DNA from: an uncultured Collinsella sp.
GTDB taxonomy: Bacteria; Actinomycetota; Coriobacteriia; Coriobacteriales; Coriobacteriaceae
DNA length: 64,000 bases
Direction of reading: 5' to 3'
NCBI GenBank assembly: GCA_900545745.1
Contig: URAD01000003.1
Span: 1-64,000 of the forward strand
Part shown: one piece after another, positions 61,338-64,000 of the stretch
Layout: every line of letters begins with the position of its first letter
How positions within the stretch are numbered: position 1 is the first letter of the stretch
Position numbers and translations under genes: made by a program
Notes under the pieces: generated by a model
Databases searched by the model: none
Seen by the model: only the letters and a program-made list of their open reading frames with translations
Told to the model about the DNA's origin: nothing

Positions 61338-62254
61338 AGGAGACCGTTGTCCTGGAGGACCTTCTTAATCGCCTCGACGTTCTCGCCGGTCATGGCCTTC
61401 ACCGGGCGCGGCATGGTCGGGCTGTCGAAGATGCCCATGAGGTTCATAGCGGTCTTGAAGGCGCCGACGCCACCGGCATAGCCCTGGACGCCCGAGGTGA
61501 CATCCCAGATGTGCGAAATCTCATTGAGGCGATCCTGCTCGGCCTTGACGGTAGCCCAGTCACCAGCCTGAGCGGCCTTCCACTGACGCACGTAGCCCTC
61601 GGGCTCAACGTTGGCGAGACCCGGGACGGAACCGTCGGCGCCACCGAGGTAAGCGCCGTCGACAACAACCTCGTGACCGGTGAGGATGCTCATCGGATGG
61701 CCGTTCTTCTCGTTCTCCTGAACGAGGTAGCGGAACGAGATGTCATCACCCGAGGAATCCTTGACGCCGGCCAGAACGCCCTCGGCACCGAGCTTGGCAA
61801 GGAGCTTCCAGGGGAGCTTGGTGTGGACACACACGGGGATGTCGTAGGCGAAGATGGGCAGGTCGAGTTCCTCATGCAGGATGCGGAAGTGCTCCTCGAC
61901 CTCGGTCATGCCCTGCAGGGCATAGAACGGGCAGGTGGCGACGAGAGCATCGGCGCCCAGCTCCTGAGCGACCTTACCGTGCTCGATCATGCGCTCGGTC
62001 TCGGTGTCGATGATGCCGACCAGAACGGGAACGCGGTGGTCGACGATACGGACGGCCTCGGCGATGATCTGACGGCGACGCTCGTCGGTGGAGAAGACGA
62101 CCTCGCCCGAGGAGCCCAGGAAGAACAAGCCATCGACGCCGGCATCGATCATGCGGTTGATGCTGCGCTCAAAGGAGGCAACGTCGAGCTGGTGATCTTC
62201 GGTATCGGGAACAACGACGGGAGGGATAACGCCGGTGAATTTCTGAGTTGCCAC
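61334..62254 (-). CDS. nanA: N-acetylneuraminate lyase / DHDPS-family aldolase
   Basis: 306 residues. TIM barrel with VIPPVVVPDTEDHQLDV, FLGSSGEVVFSTDER, the Schiff-base lysine in AGVKDSSGDD and GHEVVVDGAYLGGADGSV. Usual NanA cleaves sialic acid to ManNAc and pyruvate; the context with nanE and a ROK kinase supports this role. The GTG start at 62254 follows CTAAGGAGATTCTT; an earlier ATG overlaps the upstream gene. Confidence 0.88.
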   Translation of the reverse strand: MATQKFTGVIPPVVVPDTEDHQLDVASFERSINRMIDAGVDGLFFLGSSGEVVFSTDERRRQIIAEAVRIVDHRVPVLVGIIDTETERMIEHGKVAQELGADALVATCPFYALQGMTEVEEHFRILHEELDLPIFAYDIPVCVHTKLPWKLLAKLGAEGVLAGVKDSSGDDISFRYLVQENEKNGHPMSILTGHEVVVDGAYLGGADGSVPGLANVEPEGYVRQWKAAQAGDWATVKAEQDRLNEISHIWDVTSGVQGYAGGVGAFKTAMNLMGIFDSPTMPRPVKAMTGENVEAIKKVLQDNGLL

Positions 62255-62322
62255 AAGAATCTCCTTAGTTGTCTGGCGGGCAGCCCTATGCCGCCCACTC
62301 TTGTTGGCAGTGTCCAGGCCGC

Positions 62323-63174
62323 CTAGGCCAAAGAACACGGGTAGAACGTTTGGTTAAAGAAGTCGACGACTTCGTTTTCGAACGCATTGATGCGCTCGTG
62401 AGCGTATTTGGCATAGACGATATGCCTCCGGTCACACTCAAGACCGTTGAATACGGCAAACTGGCCCTTGGGGTCGCTCGCGGCATCCATGAGCGATGTG
62501 CCCATGAGCACCGATCCGCGCACCCGAGACGACAGCGCCTCAAGGCCACCGGGAATTGGATTGGCAACCGCCGTGCAGGCAAGGCCCCGCTCGTCCAGAG
62601 CAGAAACCGCCAGCGCGACTCCGCCGCCAAGGCCCTCGCCCCATGCAAAGATGCGGTCGGGGTCCATGCCATCAAGATTGCGCGCCACCTTCGCCAACGC
62701 GCAACCCCAACGGACGCGCTCGACAAAAGCGGACGAAGAAATCCCCCGCTGCAGGTCGTCCGCACCAGCAACATCGTCATCCAGCGCGAGGACGGCATAC
62801 CCCATGGCGGCAAATCTCGTCATGTGATGCCAGCCGCGCACAGGCCGATCGATGTCGTGGAACATCAGGCACAGCGGCACGCGCTCAGATACTCGGGCAC
62901 GACCGACAGGCTCGATCAAACGAGCGTGAATCGCATCGTCACCGAGCTCAAAGGAGACCTCCGAGTAACGGGCGCAGGGGTTAACAAAGTCAATCGCCGT
63001 AATGGCCAGGCCTTGAATCTCAAGATTCGAAGCGCATGTCTCTAAATCAGAAACATCTGCTTGGACATCACCGCGCCAGTCCCGATATTCTGCGAGCCTT
63101 GACGAAACCGTTCCAGGAATTCCCACGAGCCCGGGGACAATCAGCTCGTCAACATTGCTCTCGCACTTAGACAT
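62323..63174 (-). CDS. acetyl xylan esterase-family protein lacking the catalytic serine
   Basis: 283 residues with the alpha/beta hydrolase fold of the AXE1/cephalosporin-C deacetylase family, including RVPLCLMFHD, FAAMGYAVLALDDD and DPKGQFAVFNGL. The nucleophile elbow reads AWGEGLGGGVAL, with Gly where GxSxGG requires Ser; the late histidine (KYAHERINAF) is kept. So it is probably not a serine esterase. It overlaps its intact neighbour by 8 bp and precedes nanA by 68 bp. Confidence 0.8.
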   Translation of the reverse strand: MSKCESNVDELIVPGLVGIPGTVSSRLAEYRDWRGDVQADVSDLETCASNLEIQGLAITAIDFVNPCARYSEVSFELGDDAIHARLIEPVGRARVSERVPLCLMFHDIDRPVRGWHHMTRFAAMGYAVLALDDDVAGADDLQRGISSSAFVERVRWGCALAKVARNLDGMDPDRIFAWGEGLGGGVALAVSALDERGLACTAVANPIPGGLEALSSRVRGSVLMGTSLMDAASDPKGQFAVFNGLECDRRHIVYAKYAHERINAFENEVVDFFNQTFYPCSLA

Positions 63175-64000
63175 GAGCCTCCCCTCCCTTGCAGAAAAAC
63201 GGAATGATCAAATCGTCAAAATCCTGAATCTCCTCGTGGCCAAAGCCTTCAAAGAACTCATGACGCTTTTCGCAGGTCAGGTTGTTATAGACCGCAAACT
63301 GCGTCGCTGGCGGACAGACGATATCGGCTGTGCCGGTGCCAAACAGCACGGGGCATTTGACCATAGGGGCAAAGTTCTTGGAATCGAAGTACGCCAGCTT
63401 GGCATAGGCTTCGTCAATACGAGTCGAGTCCTCATCAAACCAGCGAGACCAATAGCGCAGGCCTTCGTAGGCAATGTCGTCGGCATCCAAATCCCAGACC
63501 AGGCGGAAATCCGACAGGAAGGGATAGAGGATGGCGGCACGATTGATAAGCTCGCTATTAAGCGCACAGGTCGCAATACCCAAACCGCCGCCCTGCGACG
63601 CGCCGTTCACAAACACACGGGCAAGATCGATGCCCTCGAGCTCACGAACAATACGGCACAGGATTCGAATATCTTGGTGTAAGCGGACATAGTAGAGGTT
63701 GGCCGGGTCGCCGTCGATGCCGGCGACGATATGCCCGGCAACCGTTGTGCCCTCAAATCCACCAATGTCCTCGGAGGGACCTCCTTGGCCGGGGCAGTCG
63801 AGGGCGATGAGTGCCATGCCCATGCCCGCAAACGACGCCTGCTCAAACCAGCTGCGGCTTGCACCCGGATACCCATGAAACTGAAGCACCAATGGCACGG
63901 GCTCGTCCGAGACGGGTTTAAGGTACTTGGCATGCAGGCGAGCGCCACACATGCCGGTATACCAGAGGTCGAAAAGCTGGCAGGTCGCGGCATCGGTGAC
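63167..64000 (-). CDS. acetyl xylan esterase-family carbohydrate esterase (5' end outside window)
   Basis: 277 residues are visible; the frame stays open to the window edge and relatives have about 320, so 40 or so N-terminal residues are missing. Nucleophile elbow NGASQGGGLG with Ser, the acid FGTGTADIVCPP (Asp) and FEGFGHEEI (His) form a full triad. Removes acetyl groups from sugars. In a nan cluster, O-acetylated sialic acid is a plausible substrate; this is inferred from neighbours only. Confidence 0.9.
   Translation of the reverse strand, partial: VTDAATCQLFDLWYTGMCGARLHAKYLKPVSDEPVPLVLQFHGYPGASRSWFEQASFAGMGMALIALDCPGQGGPSEDIGGFEGTTVAGHIVAGIDGDPANLYYVRLHQDIRILCRIVRELEGIDLARVFVNGASQGGGLGIATCALNSELINRAAILYPFLSDFRLVWDLDADDIAYEGLRYWSRWFDEDSTRIDEAYAKLAYFDSKNFAPMVKCPVLFGTGTADIVCPPATQFAVYNNLTCEKRHEFFEGFGHEEIQDFDDLIIPFFCKGGEAHV

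Overview
The window looks like a chromosome segment of a high-GC anaerobic actinobacterium of the Coriobacteriia, most likely Collinsella or a close relative. This is inferred from gene content and codon use, not from a marker-gene alignment. Supporting signs are the class III (oxygen-sensitive) ribonucleotide reductase pair, WhiA and RapZ side by side next to the glycolytic block, a DUF3793/flavodoxin pair, an Fe-S aldo/keto reductase and a sialic-acid operon.

Layout. 1-3.3 kb: the end of a mobile-element-like region, with an unknown protein, a ClpP-like protease and a VirD4/TraG-like ATPase without a membrane anchor, behind a stable-RNA-type promoter. 3.4-9.8 kb: pgi, a half-length iron-ADH-like gene, an SOS-type Y-family polymerase/YolD pair behind two LexA-like boxes, a heavy-metal-binding membrane protein with a CsoR-like operator, DUF3793 and flavodoxin. 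9.9-13.1 kb: polar amino acid ABC transporter. 13.1-19.2 kb: endonuclease IV, oxidoreductases, a ketopantoate-reductase-like protein and a secreted protein; two copies of an 81-bp structured repeat sit directly in front of two start sites. 19.4-24.6 kb: metY with a small leader ORF and a divergent LysR gene, RNase HI, a second Gfo/Idh oxidoreductase, acylphosphatase and a Fur-family regulator. 24.6-30.2 kb: HAD phosphatase, SlyD-UreE pair, M19 dipeptidase, YgjP-like metallopeptidase and a folate set (folE, HD protein, folB). 30.2-33.8 kb: nrdG/nrdD with paired NrdR boxes and large palindromes. 34-41.2 kb: a self-contained acyl-metabolism cluster (MFS, Buk, Ptb, ACP, DUF35, thiolase, TetR, phosphopantetheinyl transferase). 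41.3-45.4 kb: six tRNA genes surrounding a partner-switching module (PAS/GAF/PP2C phosphatase and a STAS-HATPase fusion). 45.5-52 kb: an opp-type peptide transporter. 52-57.5 kb: secG, gpmI, tpiA, pgk, gap. 57.5-59.3 kb: whiA and rapZ. 59.4-64 kb: nanE, ROK kinase, nanA and two acetyl-esterase-family genes, the second cut by the window end.

How the parts work together. Sugar enters glycolysis through pgi and the gap-pgk-tpiA-gpmI block. Host sialic acids would feed in through esterase, NanA, ROK kinase and NanE. Peptides and amino acids enter by the two ABC systems. The 34-41 kb cluster holds everything needed to make a holo-ACP, run a thiolase reaction and turn an acyl thioester into acyl phosphate and then ATP; I consider it the best candidate for an undescribed pathway. 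The window is also rich in non-coding structure: twin 81-bp elements with compensatory stem changes, six 80-138 bp palindromes of unrelated sequence but like architecture, and a shared palindromic motif beside the -35 box of tRNA promoters.
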